Shown piece by piece: positions 54,492 through 62,706 of a DNA stretch of 64,000 bases; the stretch's first letter is position 1; every line of letters begins with the position of its first letter. Position numbers and translations under genes: made by a program. Source of the DNA: JBCBGF01 sp038526915. GTDB taxonomy: Bacteria > Pseudomonadota > Alphaproteobacteria > Rhodobacterales > Rhodobacteraceae. The notes below the pieces were generated by a model that was not told the DNA's origin, searched no databases, and saw only the letters and a program-made list of their open reading frames with translations. Where the stretch lies: positions 930,001-994,000 of the forward strand of contig JBCBGF010000001.1 of the NCBI GenBank assembly GCA_038526915.1. The letters run 5' to 3'.

Positions 54492-54935
54492 TCAGTCGAA
54501 CTTGCCTGAGGGGGCAAGCACTGTGGCCTCGCCCTTTAGCACCACGGTGCCGTCAACCTCGCAGTGCGTGGCCAGCTGAACCCGGCGTTTGGTGTGGTCG
54601 ATATCGGCGACGGTCACCACGGCGCGGACGATATCGCCGGGGCGCACGGGGGCCATGAATTTGAGCGACTGGCCAAGATAGACCGTGCCGTGACCGGGCA
54701 GCTGTTCGCCGATCACCGCCGAAATCAGGCCCGCAGTCAGCATGCCGTGGGCGATGCGGCCCTGAAAGATCGTGTCTTGGGCATAGGCATCGTCGAGATG
54801 GACGGGGTTCCGGTCGGTCGAGACCTCGGCGAACAGTTCGATATCCCGGTCGGTGACTTCCTTCGACAACTCGCGGGTCATGCCGACCTCAAGCTCTTCG
54901 ATGACGATGGTGCCGCGGGGCATGTTGTCGAGCAT
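54492..54935 (-). CDS. MaoC family dehydratase
   Basis: A 147-residue single hot-dog-fold protein. I start it at the ATG at 54935, which has GGAGAAAG upstream; a GTG at 54965 is an alternative. The catalytic pattern is FAEVSTDRNPVHLDDAYAQ with GRIAHGMLTAGL, the Asp/His pair of (R)-specific enoyl-CoA hydratases, giving hydration of short enoyl-CoAs. Its partner pathway is not evident from neighbours. It lies just before ribF. Confidence 0.92.
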   Translation of the reverse strand: MLDNMPRGTIVIEELEVGMTRELSKEVTDRDIELFAEVSTDRNPVHLDDAYAQDTIFQGRIAHGMLTAGLISAVIGEQLPGHGTVYLGQSLKFMAPVRPGDIVRAVVTVADIDHTKRRVQLATHCEVDGTVVLKGEATVLAPSGKFD

Positions 54936-55027
54936 CTCTTTCTCCGCTTCGCAATATTCGGGCACGTATTGTCCAGAATTTGTAACTTAATTGCTTTGCG
55001 AGCGCAGAAAAGCAAGCGAAATCAGGG

Positions 55028-55900
55028 TCAGCGAAGCTGTCCTATTGCGAAGGCGGGCGTTGTTTTTTCCTTTTGGATAAAGGCGCTTAGCGCATCCGGA
55101 TCCGGGTCTTGCGACGTTTTGGTCTCAGCCGCGGCCAGTCCCCCTGTCACGAACAATGAGTCGATATCTTCGCCCATTGCCCCCTGAATGTCGGTGGCAA
55201 TGCCGTCGCCGATGGCGAGGATTCGGGTGTCGGGGATCGCGGGGCCCAGTTCGGCAAGTCGGCGCCGGGCCAGATCGTAGACCGGGGGATGGGGTTTGCC
55301 GAAGTAGAGGCTTTCGCCGCCCATTTCGGTGTAGAGCCGTGCCAGGGCGCCCGCGCACCATTCGCGCCTCTCGCCCCGATCGACCACGATATCGGGGTTG
55401 GCGCAGAGCAGTTTCAGGCCCTTTTGCTTGGCATAGAGGAAATCGGGGCGGTTCACGTCCGGATCGGCCATGGGATCGCGCGGGCCGGTGCAGACGATGC
55501 CCTGGGCCTCGGCCAGGGGGACGCGTTCGATGGTGGGGCAGTTCTCGATCAGGTGGATCGGCTCGAAAAACGGCAGGTCATGGTCCTGTCCGATGAAGTA
55601 GATTCGGTGGCCGACAACGCCTTCGAACATCGCAAGGCGTGCGCTGTCGCCGGAGCTCGCGATGGTGTCCCAGCAATCGCGGGGCACACCCATCCCGTCG
55701 AGTTGTTTCTCCACCTCCACGCGGGGGCGGGGGGAGTTCGTGAGCAGGACGACCGTGCCGCCCTGCGCCTTGAACGCCTGCAGGGCCGCGACGGCGGCGG
55801 GGAAGGGGCGGAGACCGTCATGTAGGCAGCCCCAGAGATCGCAAAAGACGGCGTCGTAGTCGGACGAGACTTCCGATAGGGACTGAACGATTTTGGTCAT
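55028..55900 (-). CDS. TIGR01459 family HAD-type hydrolase
   Basis: A 290-residue HAD phosphatase from the ATG at 55900 (TKIVQSLSEVSSDYD). Motif I is FCDLWGCLHDG with the nucleophile Asp, motif II is LLTNSPRPR, and ILAIGDGIATDIQGA is motif IV; the C2-type cap lies between. The subfamily is annotated TIGR01459 in alphaproteobacteria, with substrate unknown. It diverges from the gene at 55972. Confidence 0.92.
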   Translation of the reverse strand: MTKIVQSLSEVSSDYDAVFCDLWGCLHDGLRPFPAAVAALQAFKAQGGTVVLLTNSPRPRVEVEKQLDGMGVPRDCWDTIASSGDSARLAMFEGVVGHRIYFIGQDHDLPFFEPIHLIENCPTIERVPLAEAQGIVCTGPRDPMADPDVNRPDFLYAKQKGLKLLCANPDIVVDRGERREWCAGALARLYTEMGGESLYFGKPHPPVYDLARRRLAELGPAIPDTRILAIGDGIATDIQGAMGEDIDSLFVTGGLAAAETKTSQDPDPDALSAFIQKEKTTPAFAIGQLR

Positions 55901-55971
55901 GGTGGGGCCCTGGTGATACCTTTTCCACAGCATATGACCGAGTTAGGGGGCGAAGGCAAAACGGTTGTCCT

Positions 55972-56667
55972 ATGCAACTGATCGAGTCCTCCATCGTCGG
56001 CCTGCGATCTGCGCGGCATACGCTGCGCAGTCCCGATCATCCGTCTGAGATCACCCTCTTTCCCATGATCCACGTGGGCACACCGGAGTTCTACAACCGC
56101 GTTTTCAGTGAGGCCCGTGAGGCAAATGTTGTCATAACCGAAGGCGTCCGCTCGCCGGTGGTAAGGCGGATTGTTCGGAGCTACCGATGGATAGGCGTTG
56201 AACGACTTGGTCTGATCTTACAACCGCCTTTTGATGCTACCGGTGAAGCTTGCGAGGTCCGAAGCGGCGACTTGGACGGTTCTGAGTTTGATGCTTTGTG
56301 GCGACAGGCACCTTTGACGTATCGAGCGGCCTTGGAGGTCGGCGCACCAATCTTCGGACTGTGGCGCCGGTTCACCGCAACGCGTGCGACGCTGGCGGGT
56401 TTCGCTTCGACTGACAGTTTGCCAGACCGACAATCCATTCTGTCCTGGAACCCCGAGACGGCCGCAATCCTCAAAGCCGTTCACAACGCGCGCGATCGCC
56501 GACTTTGTGACGTGATCGAGGCTGCAATCGGTCCTGCCAACGGCCCCGGTCGGCGTGTTGCGGTGATTTTTGGTGCCGGGCACATGGGTGTTGTCGCCCG
56601 ACACTTTCATCACTTCGCTGGGTTCCGACCAATCCAGAGCGAGTGGATTGAGGTGTTCCCAGTTTGA
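55972..56667 (+). CDS. hypothetical protein, TraB/GumN-like
   Basis: A 231-residue soluble protein. EITLFPMIHVGTPEFY, NVVITEGVRSP and VAVIFGAGHMGVVARHF give the order of the TraB/EreA/ChaN clan: strand-MIHVG near the start, an acidic Glu after the first helix, and GxGHM near the end. That clan contains metal-dependent hydrolases. The composition is AT-richer than its neighbours, its ribosome site is weak, and it is wedged between a HAD gene and ppaC. Probably acquired; function unknown. Confidence 0.6.
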   Translation: MQLIESSIVGLRSARHTLRSPDHPSEITLFPMIHVGTPEFYNRVFSEAREANVVITEGVRSPVVRRIVRSYRWIGVERLGLILQPPFDATGEACEVRSGDLDGSEFDALWRQAPLTYRAALEVGAPIFGLWRRFTATRATLAGFASTDSLPDRQSILSWNPETAAILKAVHNARDRRLCDVIEAAIGPANGPGRRVAVIFGAGHMGVVARHFHHFAGFRPIQSEWIEVFPV

Positions 56668-56670
56668 ACC

Positions 56671-57591
56671 CTAGACCTTTAGGTTCGGGATGATCTGCTT
56701 TTTGCGGCTGACGATCCCGGGCAGAACGACAGTGTCCCCGGTAACGGTGGCATCGAAGCTTTTCTCTGCAACGGTTTTCACCAGATCGTTCGGCACCAAA
56801 AGCGTCGCTTCTTCGTTCAGGATGTCGACCACAAAGAGAAGGACCTGATCGGCCCCGTCTTCCTCGGCCACGGGACCCATGGCAGCCATCAGGGCTTCCT
56901 TGCGATCAAGTACCGTCCCGGGCGAGGTCGTTTCCAGAACCGAGACGCGGAATTGCTTGCCGCCCACTTCGTATTCCTTGCTGTCCATGCGCAGAAGCTC
57001 GGCCTCGGAGAAGGCGGAGACGTCGGATTTGGCGGCAAAAAGCTCGGCGGCGTAGTCGGGGATCGAGACGCCCAGTTCTTCGGCCAGCGCGTGGGCGATG
57101 GCCTTGTCTTCCTGCGTCGTAGTGGGGGAGCGGAATTCGAGCGTGTCCGACAGGATGCAGGACAGCATGGCGCCTTTGATGGCTTTGGGGGCCTGCGCCA
57201 TGTTCTTGCCGATCATCTTCCACATGATGGTGGCGGTGCAGGCCAGGGGTTCGATACGGATGTCGATGGGGCCCTTGGTCTCCAACCCGCCGACCAGCTT
57301 GTGGTGGTCGATAATGCCCTGGATATCTGCGTCATTGATCGCGTCGGGCAATTCGGCGGGGTTGTTGGTGTCCACGATCACCACGGGGGTGTCGGCGGCG
57401 ACCGCGTCGATGATCTGCGGCTTGTCGAGCTTCCAGCGGTCCAGCACGAAGGCGGCCTCGGTATTGGGCTCCCCTAGAAGGCGCGGCTCGGCTGGAGTCC
57501 CCTTTATCTCGGACAGGTACCAAGCCCAGATGATCGGGCTGCCGGTGGAATCGGTGTCGGGGGATTTGTGGCCGAAGACGAGAGTTGTCAT
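56671..57591 (-). CDS. ppaC: manganese-dependent inorganic pyrophosphatase
   Basis: A 306-residue DHH-family phosphatase. GHKSPDTDSTGSPI supplies the first metal ligands, VDTNNPAEL the next Asp, and IIDHHKLVGG the DHH motif. The C-terminal DHHA2 domain ends VSRKKQIIPNL with the conserved SRKKQ. It hydrolyses pyrophosphate in the cytoplasm. Type II enzymes are less common in proteobacteria than the type I form. It is convergent with the TraB-like gene (3 bp between stops). Confidence 0.95.
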   Translation of the reverse strand: MTTLVFGHKSPDTDSTGSPIIWAWYLSEIKGTPAEPRLLGEPNTEAAFVLDRWKLDKPQIIDAVAADTPVVIVDTNNPAELPDAINDADIQGIIDHHKLVGGLETKGPIDIRIEPLACTATIMWKMIGKNMAQAPKAIKGAMLSCILSDTLEFRSPTTTQEDKAIAHALAEELGVSIPDYAAELFAAKSDVSAFSEAELLRMDSKEYEVGGKQFRVSVLETTSPGTVLDRKEALMAAMGPVAEEDGADQVLLFVVDILNEEATLLVPNDLVKTVAEKSFDATVTGDTVVLPGIVSRKKQIIPNLKV

Positions 57592-57921
57592 GGGAAGGAT
57601 GTCCGGATGGTTTGATAGTCGCGCGCGTTATAGGTGTGGCCCCCAACGCTGTCACCCCCTGGGCCCGGTGGCGCTTGGACGCGGCGTGGATTTTGACAAT
57701 GGTTGCCAGATCGGGGTATTGATCGCGCATCCAAGAGGAGTGCCCTGACAGTGGAAAAGATCGCCTAAACCGCGCCACCAGATGCGCCCCGACCGGCGCA
57801 ATGTCCCCTTCCTCACAAGGATGCCCTGACAATGGACAAGTTTCGCTGACCCGGTGACGGGATGACAGCCGCCTTGCGCGTGTGCGTGGGGCCCACCGAC
57901 CCATACCCAAAGAGGCATCAC
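57592..57921 (+). repeat. intergenic region with a duplicated mini-ORF element
   Basis: The 330-bp gap between ppaC and the small basic protein holds two similar 19-bp units, 57741-57759 and 57822-57840, identical at 17 of 19 positions. Each is preceded by a purine-rich ribosome-site-like stretch (AGAGGAG, CACAAGGA) and begins a five-codon frame (GTG at 57751, ATG at 57832). A TTGACA-TATTGA pair lies upstream. I see no other gene here. Confidence 0.4.
57693..57722 (+). promoter_or_regulatory. predicted promoter upstream of the small basic protein
   Basis: TTGACA and TATTGA separated by 18 bp, reading toward the gene at 57922. Confidence 0.4.
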
Positions 57922-58110
57922 ATGCCGAAGAAACCCACAACACCCCCCGCCAAGGGGCAGGGCGGAGCCTTGTCCGAAATCCTGGCCGCGAAGGCCGCAC
58001 GCAAGGGCAAAGGCCCGCGTGTGAATGCGTTTGGTAAAGGTCCGCATCAAGGGCCGCAGCAGCGTGGCGGCAAGCCGAAACTGTTCCCCGGTCGGACCGG
58101 CGGGCGGTAA
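57922..58110 (+). CDS. small basic protein of unknown function
   Basis: A 62-residue protein from the ATG at 57922 (AAAGAGG ribosome site, 8 bases upstream). The sequence is rich in Lys, Gly, Pro and Gln: PKKPTTPPAKGQGG, LSEILAAKAARKGKG, then a flexible KGPHQGPQQRGGKPKLFPG tail. It has one short helix and otherwise looks disordered and nucleic-acid-binding in character. No family recognised. A very strong terminator follows 3 bp after the stop, which supports it being a real transcript. Confidence 0.65.
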   Translation: MPKKPTTPPAKGQGGALSEILAAKAARKGKGPRVNAFGKGPHQGPQQRGGKPKLFPGRTGGR

Positions 58111-58113
58111 CGT

Positions 58114-58153
58114 GGACCCCACCCCGTGCCGGGACACGGGGTGGGGTCCCTTT
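58114..58153 (+). terminator. strong terminator after the small basic protein
   Basis: A perfect 15-bp stem (GGACCCCACCCCGTG / CACGGGGTGGGGTCC) with a 6-nt loop and a short T run, between convergent genes. Confidence 0.9.
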
Positions 58154-58160
58154 GCTGGGC

Positions 58161-59489
58161 CTAGTTGGCCGCCGCGTTCAGGAAATTGCCGACGCTGAGC
58201 AGGATCAGCTCGTTATCGTCGACATCCACAAGATCGCGTCCTTTCGAGAACGGGAAGTTGTTGTCGTTGCCGACGATGATATGCTCGCCATCCACGCGGT
58301 CGACGTTTTCGATGGTGACAAAGGGAAAGGTGAAGGTGTCGGCCTCACCCGTATCGACGCGGGCCAGCCCATCGGGATCGCGGATATTCATCAGGTCGAT
58401 GTACGCGACCTTCTGTACCGGGTCTCCGTCTGCGACGCCGGCCATGTCGATCATATAGACCCGCTTGAACTGGGCGGGGTTTTCAAAGCAGTTTTCGGTC
58501 GCGCCGCCCTGGCACGCGAGCGCCGGATCGCCCTGGCCCCAATCGCGTTCGAGGACCAGCCCGCGGGTGTCGTCGATCATGTTGAAGTCGCCAATGGCAT
58601 TTCCGTCCTGTTCCAGCCGGTAGAGCATCGTGCGCCCCGTCCAGGACTGAGAGGCAACTTCCCATTCCAGAAGGCGCACGGCTTCGTTGCCATCCACGCG
58701 TTCATAGTCGCCCGCCTCGGCATCCCAGATAGGGCCTTCGAGAAGCGGGTAGAGCATGGTGCCATCGGGCGAGGCGGCGAAACCTTCGTATCCGCGTGAT
58801 CGTTTGAGGTTAGCGTCGGTTCCGGGGCTGTCGGGGTTGCCAGCGCGGATCGAATAGTGATCGGGTGACATGATCTTGGTGTCGCCGAGGAAGGTCTCGT
58901 GAAACGCCTCGACCACACCCGTTTCGGCGTCGGCCATAAAGATATAGGGGCCAAACTCGTCGCCCACATAGATCTTGCCGTCGATCACCTGAAACCCTTC
59001 GACATCGAAATCTGCCCCGGTGAGATAGCGGGTTTCGCTTGCCTCCATCTGGATCGGGAAGGGGATCACCATGTTGGGATCGCTGAAGAAGGTGGTGCGT
59101 TCTATGACAACCTCGCCGGTGTCGAAATCGGGCGCGATGATATGGAAGAAGAGCATGGCGTCAGGCGAGTTCGCCATAGAGCCGAAGCCATTGTCGGTAA
59201 GCACATAGTAGCGGCCCGGCTCGATCTGGCGGATGCCGGAGAAGCCCTGGACCGGCTGGCCGTTGAACGGTAGCGCAGAGCCATCGGTGGGCGCATCGGT
59301 CAGGCGCGGGATAGAGGTGTACTTGCCAGACACCTGGAGGGCGGCGGGCGCATCCGCAGGGGCCGGGATCAGGGTTTCGGCGGTCAGGATCGCGTGACCT
59401 GCCAGTTCTGCGGGAAATTGGGTTTCGCCCTTAACGGCAGTGGCTGCACAGATCACGGTCGTCAGAAGGAGGGGGGCGGTCGATTTCAT
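58161..59489 (-). CDS. esterase-like activity of phytase family protein
   Basis: A 442-residue exported protein from the ATG at 59489, with a signal peptide ending AATAVKGE. The body is a beta-propeller-type phytase-like domain (PF13449 pattern): FSGIRQIEPGRYYVLTDNG, GFQVIDGKIYVGDEFGPYIF, and then YEGFAASPDGTMLYPLLEG. The C-terminal FVTIENVDRVDGEHIIVGND and FSKGRDLVDVDDNELILL complete it. The family is a phosphoesterase or esterase of the periplasm; the substrate is unproved. It diverges from groES. Confidence 0.9.
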   Translation of the reverse strand: MKSTAPLLLTTVICAATAVKGETQFPAELAGHAILTAETLIPAPADAPAALQVSGKYTSIPRLTDAPTDGSALPFNGQPVQGFSGIRQIEPGRYYVLTDNGFGSMANSPDAMLFFHIIAPDFDTGEVVIERTTFFSDPNMVIPFPIQMEASETRYLTGADFDVEGFQVIDGKIYVGDEFGPYIFMADAETGVVEAFHETFLGDTKIMSPDHYSIRAGNPDSPGTDANLKRSRGYEGFAASPDGTMLYPLLEGPIWDAEAGDYERVDGNEAVRLLEWEVASQSWTGRTMLYRLEQDGNAIGDFNMIDDTRGLVLERDWGQGDPALACQGGATENCFENPAQFKRVYMIDMAGVADGDPVQKVAYIDLMNIRDPDGLARVDTGEADTFTFPFVTIENVDRVDGEHIIVGNDNNFPFSKGRDLVDVDDNELILLSVGNFLNAAAN

Positions 59490-59644
59490 GGTCGGGCTCC
59501 AATGTTGAAACAACTCGGCGACGCTGTCCTGCAATTGTGACATGGGAAGAACAGTTTCGCCCCGGTTTTGTGACACCCGGGTGATCAGGCGCGGGCATCG
59601 GCACGCCAGCGCCCGCCCGCGCAAAATTTCTGGGTAGAAGGATG

Positions 59645-59673
59645 TTGACACGCTGGCGGAGCTTTCCTATCTC
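59645..59673 (+). promoter_or_regulatory. sigma-70-type promoter of groES-groEL
   Basis: TTGACA and TATCTC with a 17-bp spacer; the CIRCE element starts 8 bp after the -10, covering the likely transcription start. Confidence 0.75.
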
Positions 59674-59680
59674 CGCGCCG

Positions 59681-59707
59681 TTAGCACTCGGATACAGTGA
59701 GTGCTAA
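59681..59707. promoter_or_regulatory. CIRCE element (HrcA operator)
   Basis: TTAGCACTC-N9-GAGTGCTAA, a perfect match to the CIRCE consensus. HrcA binds here and represses groESL at normal temperature, in known systems. Confidence 0.98.
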
Positions 59708-59739
59708 CAGGGAGTAACTTGAACCAAGGAGCGTTCAAA

Positions 59740-60027
59740 ATGGCATTCACCCCGCTTCATGACCGTGTGCTTGTTCGCCGCGTTGAGAGCGACGAAAAAA
59801 CCTCTGGCGGCCTGATCATCCCTGACAGCGCCAAAGAAAAGCCCGCTGAAGGCGAAGTTGTCGCCGTGGGCGCAGGCGCTAAGGACGATGACGGCGATCG
59901 GATCTCGATGGACGTCAAGGAAGGCGACAAGATCCTGTTCGGCAAGTGGTCGGGCACCGAGATCACGCTGGAAGGCGAAGAACTGTTGATCATGAAGGAA
60001 AGTGACATCCTGGGCGTCATCGCCTGA
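59740..60027 (+). CDS. groES: co-chaperonin GroES
   Basis: A 95-residue protein starting at the ATG at 59740 (AAGGAGCG upstream) with FTPLHDRVLVRRVESDEKT at the N-terminus. The mobile loop is KTSGGLIIPDSAKEKP and the roof region follows. It caps the GroEL cavity. First gene of the heat-shock operon controlled by the CIRCE element; groEL follows 49 bp later. Confidence 0.99.
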   Translation: MAFTPLHDRVLVRRVESDEKTSGGLIIPDSAKEKPAEGEVVAVGAGAKDDDGDRISMDVKEGDKILFGKWSGTEITLEGEELLIMKESDILGVIA

Positions 60028-60076
60028 TCGTCTTTCCGGACCCCAAATTATCTGAATTCAAACAGGAGTAGCGAAC

Positions 60077-61720
60077 ATGGCTGCTAAGGACGTCAAATTC
60101 GACACCGACGCCCGCAACCGCATGCTCAAGGGTGTGAACATCCTTGCTGACGCGGTGAAGGTCACGCTGGGCCCCAAAGGCCGTAACGTTGTGATCGAGA
60201 AATCCTTTGGCGCACCCCGCATCACCAAAGACGGTGTGACGGTCGCCAAAGAAGTCGAGCTTGAGGACAAGTTCGAGAACATGGGTGCGCAGATGGTGAA
60301 AGAAGTCGCCAGCCGCACCGCGGATGAGGCCGGCGACGGCACCACCACCGCCACGGTTCTGGCCCAGGCCATCGTGCGCGAAGGCATGAAGTCGGTTGCC
60401 GCCGGCATGAACCCGATGGACCTCAAGCGCGGGATCGACCTGGCCACCGCCAAAGTGATCGAGACGATCAAAGCCGCGTCGCGCGAAGTCAAGGACAGCG
60501 ACGAAGTTGCCCAGGTCGGCACCATCTCGGCCAATGGCGAAGCTGAAATCGGCCGCCAGATCGCAGACGCGATGCAGAAGGTCGGCAATGACGGCGTGAT
60601 CACCGTCGAAGAAAACAAGGGTCTCGACACCGAAACCGAAGTCGTCGAAGGCATGCAGTTCGACCGCGGTTACCTGTCGCCCTACTTCGTCACCAACCCC
60701 GACAAGATGACGACCGAGCTGGAAGACGCCGTCATCCTGCTGCACGAGAAGAAGCTCTCGTCGCTGCAGCCGATGGTCCCGCTGCTTGAGTCGGTCATCC
60801 AATCGCAAAAGCCGCTTCTCATCATCGCAGAAGACGTGGAAGGCGAGGCTTTGGCCACGCTCGTCGTCAACAAGCTGCGCGGTGGTCTGAAGATCGCTGC
60901 CGTCAAGGCGCCGGGCTTTGGTGATCGCCGTAAGGCCATGCTCCAGGACATCGCGATCCTGACCGGTGGTCAGGTGATCTCGGAAGATCTGGGCATGAAG
61001 CTTGAGTCGGTCACGATGGACATGCTGGGGTCCGCCAAGCGCGTGTCGATCACCAAGGACGAGACCACGATCGTCGATGGTGCCGGCGAGAAGGCCGAGA
61101 TCGAAGCCCGCGTGGCCCAGATCCGTGGCCAGATCGAAGAAACCTCGTCGGACTACGACCGCGAGAAGCTTCAGGAACGCGTGGCAAAGCTCGCAGGCGG
61201 CGTTGCCGTCATCCGCGTGGGCGGCATGACCGAAGTAGAAGTGAAAGAGCGCAAGGACCGCGTCGATGACGCCCTGAACGCGACCCGTGCGGCCGTGCAG
61301 GAAGGCATCGTTGTCGGCGGCGGCGTCGCATTGGTGCAGGGCGCGAAAGCTCTGGACGGTGTGACCGGCGAGAACAGCGACCAGGACGCAGGCATCGCCA
61401 TCGTCCGCCGCGCGCTGGAAGCCCCGCTGCGCCAGATCGCAGAGAACGCAGGCGTCGACGGTTCCGTCGTTGCCGGCAAGATCCGCGAATCGGGCGACTC
61501 GTCGTTTGGCTTCAACGCCCAGACCGAAGAGTACGGTGATCTCTTCAAGTTTGGCGTGATCGACCCCGCAAAGGTCGTGCGCACTGCGCTGGAAGACGCC
61601 GCTTCGGTTGCCGGTCTGTTGATCACGACGGAAGCCATGGTCGCCGACAAGCCCGCCAAGGAAGGCGCGCCCGCCGGTGGCGGCATGCCCGACATGGGCG
61701 GCATGGGCGGCATGATGTAA
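60077..61720 (+). CDS. groEL: chaperonin GroEL
   Basis: A 547-residue chaperonin. AAKDVKFDTDARNRMLKGVN opens it, GDGTTTATVLAQAI is the ATP-site signature, and AAVKAPGFGDRRKAML lies in the apical region. The C-terminus is the Gly/Met-rich tail GGGMPDMGGMGGMM. It folds client proteins in the cytoplasm with GroES. CAGGAG lies before the start. Regulation through the upstream CIRCE. Confidence 0.99.
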   Translation: MAAKDVKFDTDARNRMLKGVNILADAVKVTLGPKGRNVVIEKSFGAPRITKDGVTVAKEVELEDKFENMGAQMVKEVASRTADEAGDGTTTATVLAQAIVREGMKSVAAGMNPMDLKRGIDLATAKVIETIKAASREVKDSDEVAQVGTISANGEAEIGRQIADAMQKVGNDGVITVEENKGLDTETEVVEGMQFDRGYLSPYFVTNPDKMTTELEDAVILLHEKKLSSLQPMVPLLESVIQSQKPLLIIAEDVEGEALATLVVNKLRGGLKIAAVKAPGFGDRRKAMLQDIAILTGGQVISEDLGMKLESVTMDMLGSAKRVSITKDETTIVDGAGEKAEIEARVAQIRGQIEETSSDYDREKLQERVAKLAGGVAVIRVGGMTEVEVKERKDRVDDALNATRAAVQEGIVVGGGVALVQGAKALDGVTGENSDQDAGIAIVRRALEAPLRQIAENAGVDGSVVAGKIRESGDSSFGFNAQTEEYGDLFKFGVIDPAKVVRTALEDAASVAGLLITTEAMVADKPAKEGAPAGGGMPDMGGMGGMM

Positions 61721-61743
61721 GCCAGCCCGGCGTGAGAGATGAG

Positions 61744-61772
61744 AAAGGGGTCGCTTCGGCGGCCCCTTTTTT
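61744..61772 (+). terminator. terminator of groES-groEL
   Basis: A GGGGTCGC / GCGGCCCC stem (one G-T pair) with a UUCG-type tetraloop, preceded by AAA and followed by six T residues. Confidence 0.92.
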
Positions 61773-61860
61773 GCGAAAGCTAAACGGACGACGCCGACGT
61801 TTTGCGATACCCGGTGAAGGCCTTGTTTCTATCCCGGCATCGTCGCGGTATACGGGCCTT

Positions 61861-62430
61861 ATGTGCGCGAACGTTCATCATTCTGGTGTGCCTTCACAGG
61901 ATAGCGCCGTGTTTCGCACGACCCGGCTATCTGTGCGCAGATGGCAATCGGCCGATAAACCCGACCTATTAGCGCTCTACAGCATAGACAGAGTTGTCCG
62001 ATGGATCGACGACGGAGAAGCCCTTTCGCCGTCTGAGGCCGCGCGTTGGATGGATGTGACGTTCTCCAACTACCAAAAACGCGCCTATGGCATGTTCGCG
62101 GTGGAAGACGCTCGCAGTGGGAAGACAGTTGGTTTTGGCGGCCTTGTCCATCCAAACGGGCAAATCGATGCCGAGGTGAAGTACGCATTTTTCCGGGAAG
62201 TCTGGGGTCGTGGCTTCGCAACGGAGTTTGTGCACGGCTTGATAAAATGGGCGCGGTCCGCCCATCGCCTGACCCGCGCAATTGCAACAGTTGCTCCGGA
62301 AAACCTGGCGTCGCAACGCGTCCTTGTTAAATCCGGATTTCGGCAATCCGAAGCCCGGATGGAAAGCGGTGGAAGTCGTACTGAGGTGTTTGAGGTGTCT
62401 TTGGGACCTCACCTCAGCAATCAAGCGTGA
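61861..62430 (+). CDS. GNAT family N-acetyltransferase
   Basis: A 189-residue protein from the ATG at 61861; the frame is open further left across the groEL terminator, which is not credible. It is a RimJ/RimL-type acetyltransferase: RTTRLSVRRWQSAD at the start, VGFGGLVHPNG and the acetyl-CoA loop VWGRGFATEFVHGLI, and the NLASQRVLVKSGF end motif. It probably acetylates a protein N-terminus or small amine; the target is unknown. The composition is slightly AT-richer than groEL. Confidence 0.88.
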   Translation: MCANVHHSGVPSQDSAVFRTTRLSVRRWQSADKPDLLALYSIDRVVRWIDDGEALSPSEAARWMDVTFSNYQKRAYGMFAVEDARSGKTVGFGGLVHPNGQIDAEVKYAFFREVWGRGFATEFVHGLIKWARSAHRLTRAIATVAPENLASQRVLVKSGFRQSEARMESGGSRTEVFEVSLGPHLSNQA

Positions 62431-62651
62431 GCGATGCAACATCGGTGATTAAGCGCGCTGCCCCAGCGCCAAGACCTGCATCCCTTGCCACTGTCTCAGC
62501 CGACAAACCAGTACAGACGCTGCGACAAAAGACGGGCACCCGTTCACGCGACAGCAAAAGACCAAGTCCCCCCGAATGATCACAATTCAAGCAAACAGCG
62601 AGGTGTCTGATGCGATTTTGCGCCCTTCAGCTTGCCCAACACGGACCATTA

Positions 62652-62667
62652 TTGACTTTTTGGTAAA
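62652..62667. promoter_or_regulatory. RutR-like operator before the PreA-like gene
   Basis: TTGACTTTTTGGTAAA matches the RutR consensus TTGACCANNTGGTCAA at 11 of 14 specified positions, 39 bp before the start. RutR controls pyrimidine catabolism in other proteobacteria. Confidence 0.4.
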
Positions 62668-62706
62668 AAAATCCCCTGCTCGAGGCTGAAAACATAGGAG
62701 TGTCCC

